Source: Rhizobium sp. Q54 (lineage in GTDB: Bacteria; Pseudomonadota; Alphaproteobacteria; Rhizobiales; Beijerinckiaceae). Taken from it: a stretch of DNA of 64,000 nucleotides. Below, one piece after another: positions 27,278-36,538 of this stretch (its first letter is position 1; every line of letters starts with the position of its first letter). Where the stretch lies: contig CAMCUC010000009.1 in assembly GCA_945878875.1 (NCBI GenBank), positions 1-64,000 on the forward strand, given 5' to 3'. A program made the translations under genes and the position numbers. The notes beneath the pieces were generated by a model, which saw nothing but the letters and a program-made list of their open reading frames with translations, was not told the DNA's origin and made no database searches.

Positions 27278-27430
27278 ATGTTTGCTGAGTTCACCGGCTT
27301 GATTTTATTTCTTTGGATCGTGTCCGCGCCAGTGCTTGTCATATGGTTGATTTCAAACTGGGCGGATCGGCGGCCTACGGGATATTACAAGCGAACTGAG
27401 CAGGTCAGCGGAGCTAATCGCAAAATCTGA
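27278..27430 (+). CDS. Possible small membrane peptide (50 aa)
   Basis: ATG 27278 has GGAGAT four bases upstream. The product has one hydrophobic helix (residues about 5-26, with a central PVLVIWLIS) followed by NWADRRPTGYYKRTEQ, a basic cytoplasmic-like tail. Single-pass proteins of this shape are common, but I recognise no family. The remaining non-coding DNA around it (27083-27277 and 27431-27610) shows no other clear signal. Confidence 0.35.
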   Translation: MFAEFTGLILFLWIVSAPVLVIWLISNWADRRPTGYYKRTEQVSGANRKI

Positions 27431-27610
27431 AATCATCCCCGCCGTAATTGTACTCATGCTTTGTTGTGCGTGATCGTTGTTTTATGCCTCGATCATGCGC
27501 GCAAATGTTTTATAAGCGGTATGGCATTTAGGCCCGATTTTCTTAAGCGATGGCTACAAATCGTTGTGAACGCCGGGCGCGAATGTCGCTATTCAGGAAG
27601 GGAACCAGAA

Positions 27611-28627
27611 ATGTCATATAAACGCTTGGGAAAGTACGCTTCAGCCGCTGCGATTTCGCTCATGTTTGCGCCCGCAGCGCTGGCGCAAGGCGCGGACTTT
27701 TACGCTGGGAAGACAGTCAATATCGTCGTCGGATTCACGCCCGGCGGCGGCTACGATCAATACGGTCGCCTGCTGGCGCGCTATATCGGCAGCCACATTC
27801 CCGGTGCGCCGAGCGTTGTGGTGCAAAATGCGCCGGGGGCCGGAAGCCTGACGGCCGTACGTCGCCTTGATGCGAACTTGCCCAAGGACGGCACCGCTAT
27901 CGTCACGTTCAACCCCAGCCTTATTACCGAATCGCTGACCTCGGCAGATCGCGTGAACGTCAATTTCAGCGAATATGGCTGGATCGGCAGCATCACGCGC
28001 GATTTCCGCGTCTGCTACATGTGGCACGCGACCGGCGTGAAGGATTGGGCGGACGTGGCCAATCGCAAGGAAGTCATTTTCGGCGCCACCAGCAAGGGCA
28101 CGGGCTCCTACGTTAATGGCGCGATCCTGCGCAATGTGTTCGGCGTCAAGCTGCGGCACGTCATTGGATTCCCCGGCAGCGCAGAGCAACGTCTGGCGAT
28201 CGAGCGCGGCGAACTCGATGGCGATTGCGGCTCGTGGAGCAGCATCGCGGAGGATTGGGTGCGCGACAAGAAGATCAACACCTTTGTCTCGTTCTCGGAA
28301 GTCAAAACGCCGGACATGCCGCAGGACGTTCCCTTCATCGGCGATTTTGCAAAGACCGAAGATCAGAAGGCGATCCTCGCCATCCTGAGCGCCGCGGGCG
28401 AGCTCGGACGTCCCTATCTCGTGTCCAAAGAAGTCCCCGCCGACCGGTTGCAGACTTTGCGCGCCGCGTTCGACGCGACGATGCTGGACAAGGCTTTCCT
28501 CGCCGAAGCTGAAAAGCAGAAAATGCCTGTCTATCCGATCAGGGGCGCGCAGGCGGGCGACATCGTGAAGCGGATTTACGGCTTCTCGCCAGAGCTGATC
28601 AAGGCCGCGGGCGCGGCTGCCGATTAA
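27611..28627 (+). CDS. TTT-family substrate-binding protein, GGGYD subfamily, with cysteine pair
   Basis: 338 residues from ATG 27611, behind AGGAAGGGAACC; an upstream in-frame start would precede the signal peptide by 50 residues and is not supported. Signal peptide 1-26 (ending LAQ). Motifs FYAGKTVNIVVGFTPGGGYDQYGR (30-53), HIPGAPSVVVQNAPGAGS, WIGSITRDF (124-132) and ERGELDGD (198-205). Cys135 and Cys206 are the only cysteines. The gene is transcribed alone and ends at a strong terminator, with no enzyme partner of its own. Confidence 0.87.
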   Translation: MSYKRLGKYASAAAISLMFAPAALAQGADFYAGKTVNIVVGFTPGGGYDQYGRLLARYIGSHIPGAPSVVVQNAPGAGSLTAVRRLDANLPKDGTAIVTFNPSLITESLTSADRVNVNFSEYGWIGSITRDFRVCYMWHATGVKDWADVANRKEVIFGATSKGTGSYVNGAILRNVFGVKLRHVIGFPGSAEQRLAIERGELDGDCGSWSSIAEDWVRDKKINTFVSFSEVKTPDMPQDVPFIGDFAKTEDQKAILAILSAAGELGRPYLVSKEVPADRLQTLRAAFDATMLDKAFLAEAEKQKMPVYPIRGAQAGDIVKRIYGFSPELIKAAGAAAD

Positions 28628-28645
28628 GAATAAAGGACGATTCGA

Positions 28646-28679
28646 GACTGGCGGCGCTGCGGCGTCGCCAGTCTTTTTT
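28646..28679 (+). terminator. Terminator after the binding-protein gene
   Basis: A 12-bp stem (28646-28657 with 28662-28673, one G-U-type pair) with a four-base loop is followed by six T residues (28674-28679), a classical intrinsic terminator. Confidence 0.88.
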
Positions 28680-28704
28680 GTTTCATTATCACTGCTTCTG
28701 GCGC

Positions 28705-30267
28705 TTATCTGTCGCCTGCGCCCCGGGTTATGGCTTCCATCGCGTTATCAAGATTGAAGCTGCCGGGCTTCTGGCGCACCGGAAACTCACGAAAGCTTTG
28801 CAACCACTGGCCGACGTAGGCGGCCGCTGGCGCTATCATGAACATCCGCTGCATATACCAGCGCTGATAGCCCATCGCGTTTTCATGCTCTGCGCGTTCA
28901 AACGGGTCCATTCGCAAATTGGTGAGCATTGGCGCGCGCAGCGTCTCAAAAGGGGCTTGCCAGACGCGCAAGCCTTCAGCGTTCTGCTTCAGGAACGTGA
29001 CTTTCCAATTGTTGTAGCGAACGGCGGCGAGCGAGCCGTCGTCGGTCCAGTAGAGGAATTCCTTGCGCGGCCATTCACCCTCGCCTTTAAGGGCGGGCAT
29101 GAGATTGTAGCCGTCGAGATGGACCTTGTAGGTTTTATCGCCGACTTTCTTGCCCGTCAGCAATTGCGCTTTAACGTCCGGCTCGCCCGCAGCTGCAAGC
29201 AGCGTCGTCATCATGTCTTCATGCGCGGCGACGTCGTTGACCACGAGGCCAGGCTTGATGATTCCGGGCCAGCGAATGAGCGTGGGCACGCGATAGCCGC
29301 CTTCCCATTGCGTGTTTTTCTCGCCGCTAAACATTGTCGTTCCGCCATCGGGCCAGGTGAATGTCTCGGCGCCGTTGTCGGTGGAATAGACGACGATGGT
29401 GTTGTCCTCGATTCCAAGCTCTTTAAGTTTGGAAAGCAATTGGCCCACCATGGCGTCATGCTCTACGATGCCGTCGGCGTAAACGCCAAGGCCGGTCTTA
29501 TTTTTTGAATCTTCCTTGAGATGCGTGAAAACATGCATGCGCGTGGAATTCCACCACAGCATGAACGGTTTTTCGTCGCGCACCGCTTTATCCATGAAGG
29601 CGAGCGCTCTCACGTTCACCTCTTCGTCGATGGTCTCCATCCGCTTGCGCGTCAGCGGACCTGTATCCTCGATCTTGCCGCCAGCGATGCTGTGAATGAC
29701 TCCGCGCGGGCTGAACTGTTTCTTGAATGCGGGGTCTTTTGGATAATCAGGATTCTCGGGCTCTTCCTCGGCGTTCAAATGGTACAGGTTCCCGAAGAGT
29801 TCATCGAAGCCATGATTGGTGGGCAGCATTTCATCCCTGTCGCCCAGATGGTTCTTGCCAAATTGACCCGTAACGTAGCCCAGTGGCTTCAGCAGGCCGG
29901 CGATGGTCGGGTCTTCGGCTTTCATGCCCTCGGGCGCGCCCGGCAGGCCGACTTTGGTCAACCCTGTGCGGATCGGCGATTGGCCGGTAATGAAGGCGGC
30001 GCGTCCAGCGGTGCAGCTTTGCTGGCCGTACCAATCGGTAAAAATAGCGCCTTCCTTGGCGATCCTGTCGATATTGGGCGTGCGATAGCCCATCATGCCG
30101 TTGTTATAGACGCTGAGGTTGAACTGGCCGATGTCGTCGCCCCAGATCACAAGAATGTTTGGCTTTTTGGCGCCTGACGCAGGCGCAGGCTGGGCCAAGG
30201 CGAATTGCGACATCATGATTGGCGCCACGAGCGACGCGGCTATGGTAATGGTTGTCCACCAGCGCAT
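28705..30267 (-). CDS. Periplasmic arylsulfatase-like sulfatase (formylglycine type)
   Basis: 520 residues with a signal peptide (1-26, ending LAQ). Sulfatase elements: metal-binding DD at 44-45 (IWGDDIG), and CTAGR at 85-89 carrying the Cys that is oxidised to formylglycine. Then come GKNHLGD near residue 137, the THL-type His segment and STDNGAETFTWPDGG near 315. The family cleaves sulfate esters in the periplasm and needs a maturase, absent here. It is convergent with the preceding binding-protein gene and divergent from the antiporter gene. The substrate is unknown. Confidence 0.88.
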   Translation of the reverse strand: MRWWTTITIAASLVAPIMMSQFALAQPAPASGAKKPNILVIWGDDIGQFNLSVYNNGMMGYRTPNIDRIAKEGAIFTDWYGQQSCTAGRAAFITGQSPIRTGLTKVGLPGAPEGMKAEDPTIAGLLKPLGYVTGQFGKNHLGDRDEMLPTNHGFDELFGNLYHLNAEEEPENPDYPKDPAFKKQFSPRGVIHSIAGGKIEDTGPLTRKRMETIDEEVNVRALAFMDKAVRDEKPFMLWWNSTRMHVFTHLKEDSKNKTGLGVYADGIVEHDAMVGQLLSKLKELGIEDNTIVVYSTDNGAETFTWPDGGTTMFSGEKNTQWEGGYRVPTLIRWPGIIKPGLVVNDVAAHEDMMTTLLAAAGEPDVKAQLLTGKKVGDKTYKVHLDGYNLMPALKGEGEWPRKEFLYWTDDGSLAAVRYNNWKVTFLKQNAEGLRVWQAPFETLRAPMLTNLRMDPFERAEHENAMGYQRWYMQRMFMIAPAAAYVGQWLQSFREFPVRQKPGSFNLDNAMEAITRGAGDR

Positions 30268-30507
30268 TCCGTTTCCTTTTGGCTGAACGATGAATTTGCG
30301 TCGCCCGCACGCAAATGCGGATCGACCGGGTAAGGCCTCAAAGCCTAAATTGAAAAGCTGCGCGCAAGAGAGCGATCTTCGGGATGACAGCCGTTGGGTG
30401 GAGATTTTATGGAGCGGCCTTCAAGCCACGCGGTTGAACTGAGCCTTTGCGGCGCCATATCATTAGAATATCCCTTCAAATCGAGCCCTTAACGAGGAGA
30501 CAGGCCG

Positions 30508-32259
30508 CTGCCGCACGATACGCCCCTCATTTCCACCATCGTTGCGGGCATTGGCCTCGCCTTCGTGTTCGGCTTTCTGGCGCAGAAGCTTCGGCTGCCG
30601 ACGATTGCGGGCTATCTGCTGGCAGGCGTGATTATTGGCCCGTTCACGCCTGGCTATGTCGCCGATCAGAAGCTCGCCAACGAGCTGGCGGAGCTTGGCG
30701 TTATTTTGCTGATGTTTGGCGTAGGGCTTCACTTCTCGCTGAAGGATTTGCTCTCCGTGCGGGCGGTCGCCGTCCCCGGCGCTATCGGCCAGATCGCCAG
30801 CGCCACGTTGCTAGGCATGGCGCTGGCGTGGGCTATGGGCTGGACAATAGGCGCGGGAATTGTGTTTGGCCTTGCGCTGTCTGTGGCCAGCACCGTGGTT
30901 TTGTTGAAAGCCTTGCAGGAGCGTCGCCTTGTGGAGAGTGAGCGCGGCCGCATAGCGGTCGGCTGGCTCATCGTCGAGGACATCGTCATGGTCCTCACGC
31001 TGGTTCTGCTGCCGCCGCTGGCGGGCTTGCTGGGCGGCGTCTCGCCAATCAATGCCGAGGATAGAAGCCTTGTCATGTGGCTTGGCCTTGGCCAAATCTG
31101 GGGCACGCTGACGATCATCGGCGTGAAGCTGATCGCTTTTCTCACGCTAATGCTGGTCGTGGGGCGAAAGCTTATCCCGTGGTTGCTGCATCACGTCGCG
31201 CATTCGGGTTCGCGCGAATTGTTCCGCCTGTCCGTGCTTGCGATTGCGCTGGGCATAGCCTTTGGTGCATCGAGCCTGTTTGGCGTGTCGTTTGCGCTGG
31301 GGGCGTTCTTTGCGGGCATGGTGATGGCGGAATCGCCGCTGTCTTCGCAAGCTACGCGCGAGACCTTGCCGCTGCGCGACGCCTTTGCGGTGTTGTTCTT
31401 CGTCTCCGTCGGCATGCTGTTCAATCCGGTTGTGCTTGCAGATCATCCCGTCGCGGTGATCGCGGTCTTCCTCATCATCGTCGTCGGTAAGTCGGCGGCT
31501 GCCTATCTGATCGTGCGCGCCTTTCGCTACCCGCGTTCCGTCGCTCTGACGATTTCGGCGAGCCTTGCGCAGATCGGCGAGTTCTCGTTCATTCTCATGG
31601 TGCTCGGGGCGCAATTGCAGATCATCCCCGCCATTGCGCGCGATCTTGTGGTGGCGGGCGCGATCCTGTCGATCCTCGTCAATCCCTTCCTCTTTCTTGC
31701 GCTCGACAGATATTTGCATGCGCAAGAGGCGCTCCGCGTGTCGAGCGCTCCCGAACTGGCTGCGTCTGGGGAGGCGGAGCTGGCGCCTGTTGCGGGGCCG
31801 CAGGAGCGCGAAGAAGAGCCGACAAAATTGCATGATCATTTCATCGTCGTTGGCCATGGCCGGATAGGATCGCGCATCAGCGCTGCTTTGCGCGAGCAGG
31901 GGATTGCCTTCCTCGTCGTCGAGGATGAGCCATCCGCCATCCGCGAACTTGCGGCGCAGGGGGTCGAGACGTTCACGGGGGTTGCGGGCGAAAAGTCGCT
32001 TCTGGACAAAATCAACCTGAAAGGCGCCCGCTGCCTGGTGTCGGCAATCTCCGACGTTTTCGAGGCGGGCGGCATTATCGGCAAGGCTAAAGCCGCCAAT
32101 CCGCACATCCGCATCATCGCGCGGGCGCATAGCCAGGAGGCGGTCGAGTACCTGCAAGGTCTGGGCGCGCAGGACATTATCTTTTCGGACGAGGAGATCG
32201 CGCGCCGGATGATCGCGGAGGCAGTCGCCGCCGCAGAGCCGCGCGCGGCGACTGCGTAG
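30508..32259 (+). CDS. ybaL: YbaL/KefB-type cation:proton antiporter (CPA2) with TrkA-N domain
   Basis: About 583 residues if translation starts at CTG 30508. The first in-frame ATG would be deep inside, and homologues such as E. coli YbaL begin MHHATPLITTIV, which aligns with the codons right after CTG (PHDTPLISTIVAGIG). A GAGGAG site lies eight bases upstream and an in-frame stop at 30490 limits the frame. About twelve helices form the exchanger (residues to about 400), then a Rossmann TrkA-N domain starts at HFIVVGHGRIGSR. It probably exchanges K+ or Na+ for protons under NAD(H) or glutathione control. Confidence 0.85.
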   Translation: MPHDTPLISTIVAGIGLAFVFGFLAQKLRLPTIAGYLLAGVIIGPFTPGYVADQKLANELAELGVILLMFGVGLHFSLKDLLSVRAVAVPGAIGQIASATLLGMALAWAMGWTIGAGIVFGLALSVASTVVLLKALQERRLVESERGRIAVGWLIVEDIVMVLTLVLLPPLAGLLGGVSPINAEDRSLVMWLGLGQIWGTLTIIGVKLIAFLTLMLVVGRKLIPWLLHHVAHSGSRELFRLSVLAIALGIAFGASSLFGVSFALGAFFAGMVMAESPLSSQATRETLPLRDAFAVLFFVSVGMLFNPVVLADHPVAVIAVFLIIVVGKSAAAYLIVRAFRYPRSVALTISASLAQIGEFSFILMVLGAQLQIIPAIARDLVVAGAILSILVNPFLFLALDRYLHAQEALRVSSAPELAASGEAELAPVAGPQEREEEPTKLHDHFIVVGHGRIGSRISAALREQGIAFLVVEDEPSAIRELAAQGVETFTGVAGEKSLLDKINLKGARCLVSAISDVFEAGGIIGKAKAANPHIRIIARAHSQEAVEYLQGLGAQDIIFSDEEIARRMIAEAVAAAEPRAATA

Positions 32260-32442
32260 ACGCCTGCGAGCAAGCCGCCAGTATTTTTAGCCGGGCGCCG
32301 CTTCAGCCTTGCTCCTTTGTTCAGAATGAACCAATCTATCAGCCAGAGAACCTGAATCAGCGTCGCGCAGGACATCGCCACGCCGGGTTTTGCAGAGCGC
32401 CCATCTGAAGGGTGCCGGCTCAAGGCAGGGAGGGGAGGGGTT

Positions 32443-32925
32443 ATGCGGTTTCTGGACAAGTTCCTGCGCGCCATGGCGTTGCTCGCCGGACTGGTGTTGC
32501 TGGCTCTGATGCTGTTCACAGTGCTGGATGTGGTGATGCGTTACTTCTTTAACGCGCCCTTCCGAGGTTCGCTGGAAGCAACCGAATTTGCTATGGCGCT
32601 AATCGTGTTCCTCAGCCTTTCATATTGCGGCTGGCAGGGTGGCCATATCGCGGTCGATCTGTTAGATTGCTATTTGCGAGCGCCCGCCCTGCGTCTGCTC
32701 CCCACCACAATCGCTTTTATCGGCGCGGCCCTGTTTGCTTTGATCGCGTGGCAATTGGTCGTTGAGACCAGCCATTCCTGGTCGCAGGTCAGCAACATGC
32801 TGCGCGTGGCGCACTGGCCGTTCAAGCTGGTGGCCGCTTTCGGCTCGGCGTTGTTTGCTCTGGTCCTGCTGCTTCAGGGCGTTGACGCAGCCAGAGGCGT
32901 TCTCAAACATGAAAAGGCGCATTGA
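32443..32925 (+). CDS. dctQ: TRAP transporter small permease (DctQ)
   Basis: 160 residues with four membrane helices (about 12-35, 50-70, 88-110 and 128-150). The SLEATEFAMALIVFLSLSYCGWQGGHIAVDLL region is typical of DctQ. The ATG follows a very strong GGGAGGGGAGGGG purine tract. The subunit pairs with DctM for Na+-driven uptake of organic acids delivered by the DctP-type protein. It overlaps the next gene by 1 nt (TGATG). Confidence 0.9.
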   Translation: MRFLDKFLRAMALLAGLVLLALMLFTVLDVVMRYFFNAPFRGSLEATEFAMALIVFLSLSYCGWQGGHIAVDLLDCYLRAPALRLLPTTIAFIGAALFALIAWQLVVETSHSWSQVSNMLRVAHWPFKLVAAFGSALFALVLLLQGVDAARGVLKHEKAH

Positions 32926-34229
32926 TGTCTCCGGAAACGATAGGCCTCATTGGCGTCCTCGCCATGCTGGTTCTGCTGGCGCTGCGCATGCCCATCGGCA
33001 TCGCCATGCTGCTGGTCGGCGCGGTGGGCTTCGCCATTCTCAATGGACCCGGGCCCGCGCTGATGGCGCTGGGCACATACCCTTATTCCTATGCTGCCTA
33101 TTATGACCTCGCGGTGATCCCGCTGTTCGTGCTGATGGGCAATCTGGCGGCGCTCTCGGGCATGGGGCGCGATCTGTTCGCCGCCGCCTACGCCTGGGTC
33201 GGCCATTGGCGCGGCGGGCTGGCGTCCGCCTCCATCGTCTCGTGCGCGGGCTTTGCTGCGGTCTCGGGCTCCAGCGTCGCCTCAGCCCTCACCATGGGCA
33301 AGGTGTGCCTGCCGGAGATGAAGCGCTATCGCTATGACGACGGCCTCGCCACCGGCACGATCGCCGCCGGCGGTACGCTGGGGATTTTGATTCCGCCCAG
33401 CACGGCGTTCATCGTCTACGGCATCCTCACCGAGCAATCCATCGGGCGCCTTCTCCTTGCGGGGTTTTTGCCGGGGTTGATGCTGACGCTGCTGTTCGTC
33501 ATCACCATCGCCATCTGGACGCGGCTTCGGCCCGAGATCGGCCCCGCCGCGGAGCGCGCCTCCATGAGCGAGCGCTGGGCCACGCTCTGGCGCGCCACGC
33601 CAATGCTGTCGGTGGTGACGGCCTCTATCGGCGGCATTTATGTTGGCATGTTCACGCCAGCGGAAGCTGCGGCCGTGGGCGCGTTTCTGGCGATGGTCTA
33701 TGCGTTGTGGAACCGCACTTTGACGTGGGCGAGCCTTGAAGGCGTGCTGCTGGATACGGTGAAGACCACGTCCATGGTGTTCCTGATCCTTATCGGCGCG
33801 CTGGTGTTTGGTCCGTTCCTCGCTCTGAGCGGCCTGCCGATGCGCGCGGCGGAATTCCTCACTGGACTGGACGTTAGTGCGCTGGCGATCTTGCTGGTGA
33901 TCCTGTCGGGCTATCTCGTGCTCGGCATGTTCCTCGAAGGGTTTTCGATGTTGGTGCTGACCTTGCCCATCGTCGTTCCGGTGGTGAAGGCGCTCGGCTA
34001 CGATCTGATCTGGTTTGGCGTGCTGGTGGTGATCGTGCTGGAAATGGGGCTTATCAGCCCGCCGGTGGGCATCAACGTTTTCGTCGTCAAGGGCCTCGTG
34101 CCGGACGTGACGCTTGGGTGCGTATTCAAGGGCATTGTGCCGTTTTGGCTGGCGATGATCGTGGCGACCGGGCTGTTGATCGCCTTCCCGCAGATCGCGC
34201 TCATCATTCCAGATACGATGATGCGATGA
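32925..34229 (+). CDS. dctM: TRAP transporter large permease (DctM)
   Basis: 434 residues from ATG 32925, which overlaps the dctQ stop; a TTG one codon upstream is the alternative. Twelve predicted helices. Conserved features include MGNLAALSGMGRDLF, the GFAAVSGSSVASALTMGKVCLPEM block, GTLGILIPPSTAFIVYG and MGLISPPVGINVFVVKG. This is the channel subunit of a TRAP system. All three components are present in order (Q, M, then P about 100 nt later), so the system looks complete, unlike the TTT binding proteins in this window. Confidence 0.93.
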   Translation: MSPETIGLIGVLAMLVLLALRMPIGIAMLLVGAVGFAILNGPGPALMALGTYPYSYAAYYDLAVIPLFVLMGNLAALSGMGRDLFAAAYAWVGHWRGGLASASIVSCAGFAAVSGSSVASALTMGKVCLPEMKRYRYDDGLATGTIAAGGTLGILIPPSTAFIVYGILTEQSIGRLLLAGFLPGLMLTLLFVITIAIWTRLRPEIGPAAERASMSERWATLWRATPMLSVVTASIGGIYVGMFTPAEAAAVGAFLAMVYALWNRTLTWASLEGVLLDTVKTTSMVFLILIGALVFGPFLALSGLPMRAAEFLTGLDVSALAILLVILSGYLVLGMFLEGFSMLVLTLPIVVPVVKALGYDLIWFGVLVVIVLEMGLISPPVGINVFVVKGLVPDVTLGCVFKGIVPFWLAMIVATGLLIAFPQIALIIPDTMMR

Positions 34230-34329
34230 GGGCCTTTCCTGACAGCAGGTCCAGCCGCTTGGCGCTGGCCAAAGTCTCGCGCTAAACTGGTTTTAAACAG
34301 CCTCAAGGGCGTTCAAAGGGAGGGAAGCA

Positions 34330-35346
34330 ATGTTTACGACACGCAGAATGTTCACCGCAGGCGCCGCCGCGATGGCGGCTTCGGGTTACGCAATTGTCCC
34401 GCTGCGGGCGCAACAAAAAGAAGAGCTGAAGCTCGCGACCTTCGTTCCGCTGACCCATTACGGCATGGCGCAAATTCTCACCCCTTGGGCGCAGGAGGTC
34501 GCCAAACTCAGCGGCGACCGCATCAGCGTTCGCATGTTTCCGTCGATGCAATTGGGCGGCAAGCCGCCGGAACTCTACAAGCAAATGGCGCGCGGCCTGT
34601 CCGACATCGCCTTCACTTTGCCCGGCTACACCTCGGCGGAATTTCCGCTGATGGCTTTGTCCGAATTGCCCGAAATGGCGAAAGATTCTTTTGACGGCAC
34701 GCGTAAGCTCTGGACCCATTCGCGCTTTTTCACAGACGGCGAGATGAAAGAGGGTAAGCCTCTGGTGATGTGGACCGGCGATTCCGCCGCCATCATGACG
34801 CGCAGCAAAGCGGTGCGCACGCTCGAAGATATGCGCGGGCTGAAAATCCGCACGCCGTCGGCCGCCCAGTCCGAGCAATTGATTGCGCTTGGCGCCACGC
34901 CGATAGATATGCCTGCGGGGCAGATCTATAACGCAATCGAGCGCGGCGTGGTCGATGGCGCGATGATCTCGATGGCTGGCGCGATTGATTTCAAACTGCT
35001 CGAAGTCTGCCGCTATTACACAATCGACGCGCCGATTGGCCGCTCGCCGTTCATCGTATCCATGAACAAGGCGCGCTACGAAAAATTGCCCGCCGATCTG
35101 CGCAAGATCATCGACGATACGACGGGCGTTGAGATAAGCTTGAAAGCTGCGCGCGTCATTCAGGACCAGAGCGACGCGGCGCTCGCCATTGCGCGCAAGG
35201 ACAAGGAAGTGATTTCGCTTTCAGCCGATGAACAAAAGCGCTGGAGCGCAGCCTTCAAAGCTCTCACGGCTGCGCAAGTGAGCGCGATTGAAAAGACCGG
35301 CGCGCCAGCCCGCGCCTTCGCCAAGGCCTATGGCCTGAATGTCTGA
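34330..35346 (+). CDS. dctP: TRAP transporter substrate-binding protein (DctP)
   Basis: 338 residues. The N terminus TTRRMFTAGAAAMAASG is a twin-arginine-like signal ending around residue 28. DctP motifs: MFPSMQLGGKPPELYKQMARGLSDIAF (residues about 64-90), the TRSKAVRTLEDMRGLKIRTP block near 160-180 with the ligand-binding Arg, and AIERGVVDGAM near 205. It captures carboxylates, and the Arg of KIRTP normally binds the carboxyl group. AGGGAGGG precedes the ATG. Confidence 0.9.
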   Translation: MFTTRRMFTAGAAAMAASGYAIVPLRAQQKEELKLATFVPLTHYGMAQILTPWAQEVAKLSGDRISVRMFPSMQLGGKPPELYKQMARGLSDIAFTLPGYTSAEFPLMALSELPEMAKDSFDGTRKLWTHSRFFTDGEMKEGKPLVMWTGDSAAIMTRSKAVRTLEDMRGLKIRTPSAAQSEQLIALGATPIDMPAGQIYNAIERGVVDGAMISMAGAIDFKLLEVCRYYTIDAPIGRSPFIVSMNKARYEKLPADLRKIIDDTTGVEISLKAARVIQDQSDAALAIARKDKEVISLSADEQKRWSAAFKALTAAQVSAIEKTGAPARAFAKAYGLNV

Positions 35347-35364
35347 AAACTAAAATAATAACAG

Positions 35365-35455
35365 CGCCGCCTTCGCGTCATCCCCGCGAAGGCGGGGATC
35401 CACGGCAGGCTGCGAGTTCAATCCCTGCCGTGGATGGCCGCCTTCGCGACCATGA
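35365..35455. repeat. REP-like intergenic palindromic element
   Basis: The stretch holds ATCCCCGC-GAAG-GCGGGGAT (about 35379-35399), a second inverted pair CCACGGCAGG / CCTGCCGTGG and an outer GCCGCCTTCGCG given twice (about 35367-35378 and 35437-35449). This mosaic of GTCATCCCCGCGAAGGCGGGGATCCA type is a known extragenic palindromic element of alphaproteobacteria. It lies between dctP and the next, opposing gene and could also stop transcription. Confidence 0.7.
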
Positions 35456-35496
35456 CGTGCGTTTAGCCTTTGGGCGCCGCAGCTTTTAGCTCTTCA

Positions 35497-36393
35497 TTAT
35501 TCAGCCGCGAAAGCCACGGCCTGCGCGTAATCGCTGTCGCCCGCCTTCTCCTGCGGGAAGATGTGGCGCTCTTCAATCCAGTCTTTCGTGGCCGCGTACA
35601 TCTCCGGGGAATAGGGCTCGAACACGATCCGCTCGCCCGGCCCAAAGCGCCGCACATCCACGAGTTTGGCATGCCGCTCAGGCAGTTCGTTGAGATAAAA
35701 ATGCGTATAGGCCTGATGCATCCGGTCGATGTCCGCCTGGGCTTTGCGCAATCCGTTGAAGTATTTCTTCACGTCCTGAAGATCGACGCCGGGAGGAATC
35801 ATGGCCGCGATCATGAAGGTGCAATCGACGAGTTTGCGGAAGCCCAATTGTTCGAGAATATAATATTGCATGCCAAACACGGTGACCGCTGGCGCAAGTC
35901 CGTTCAGCATCTGGTCAACGCGATCCGCCGGGCTGCCGCCGAACTTCAGCTTGATGCGATCCGTCGGCATGAAACCCTCAAGCGCCTGAATGGTCGTGTA
36001 ATGGCTGCCAGATTGATAACCGACATGCACATCGACGTCGGCGAGGTCTTCGGGGCGGCGGATCGAGGAACTTTCCGGCACGAAAATCGCGCACGGAGAC
36101 ACGGTGTAGGCCTCGCCCCACAAACGACCATGGCTGGCGGACGCCGCCATGTTGACGGTCCAATGGCATGCGCACGATATTGAGGCGTCGCGGCCCTGTT
36201 CATAGGTCTGGTAGGCGCCATGCAGATTGTCGGCGACTGTGTTTGCGCCGGTTGAAAACGTCTCGGGCGCAGCCTTGGTGAGAAGGTGGTGCTGGGTCAG
36301 CTCGTAATCGAGACCCTCCTGTTCAAAATAGCCCTTCTCGTGCGCGATCCATTCCTGAAGCCGTCCATGAGTGTTTACAACAAATTTCGCCAT
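35497..36393 (-). CDS. Binding-protein-like (NMT1/THI5 or decarboxylase-like) protein without signal peptide
   Basis: 298 residues starting directly MAKFVVNTHGRLQEWIAHEKGYFEQEGLDYEL, which is the first beta-alpha unit of NMT1-like periplasmic-binding folds, then a domain-crossing SSIRRPEDLADVDVHVGYQSGSHY segment. There is no signal peptide or lipobox, and no membrane or ATPase genes are nearby. It may therefore be a cytoplasmic enzyme of the decarboxylase-like branch rather than a transporter subunit. It is divergent from a GntR regulator 145 nt away, which may control it. Confidence 0.6.
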   Translation of the reverse strand: MAKFVVNTHGRLQEWIAHEKGYFEQEGLDYELTQHHLLTKAAPETFSTGANTVADNLHGAYQTYEQGRDASISCACHWTVNMAASASHGRLWGEAYTVSPCAIFVPESSSIRRPEDLADVDVHVGYQSGSHYTTIQALEGFMPTDRIKLKFGGSPADRVDQMLNGLAPAVTVFGMQYYILEQLGFRKLVDCTFMIAAMIPPGVDLQDVKKYFNGLRKAQADIDRMHQAYTHFYLNELPERHAKLVDVRRFGPGERIVFEPYSPEMYAATKDWIEERHIFPQEKAGDSDYAQAVAFAAE

Positions 36394-36538
36394 TTCATCC
36401 TCCCGCTCAAGCTTCTTCTCGAGCCATGATGAAGGCTAACATACTTCCGCGAATATGCGCGCGCAAATGAGCTCGCCAGCGTTCGTAATCTGGCTATAAG
36501 AGACGAATGTGCGTGCGCACTTTTATGGGCGGTTGCAA

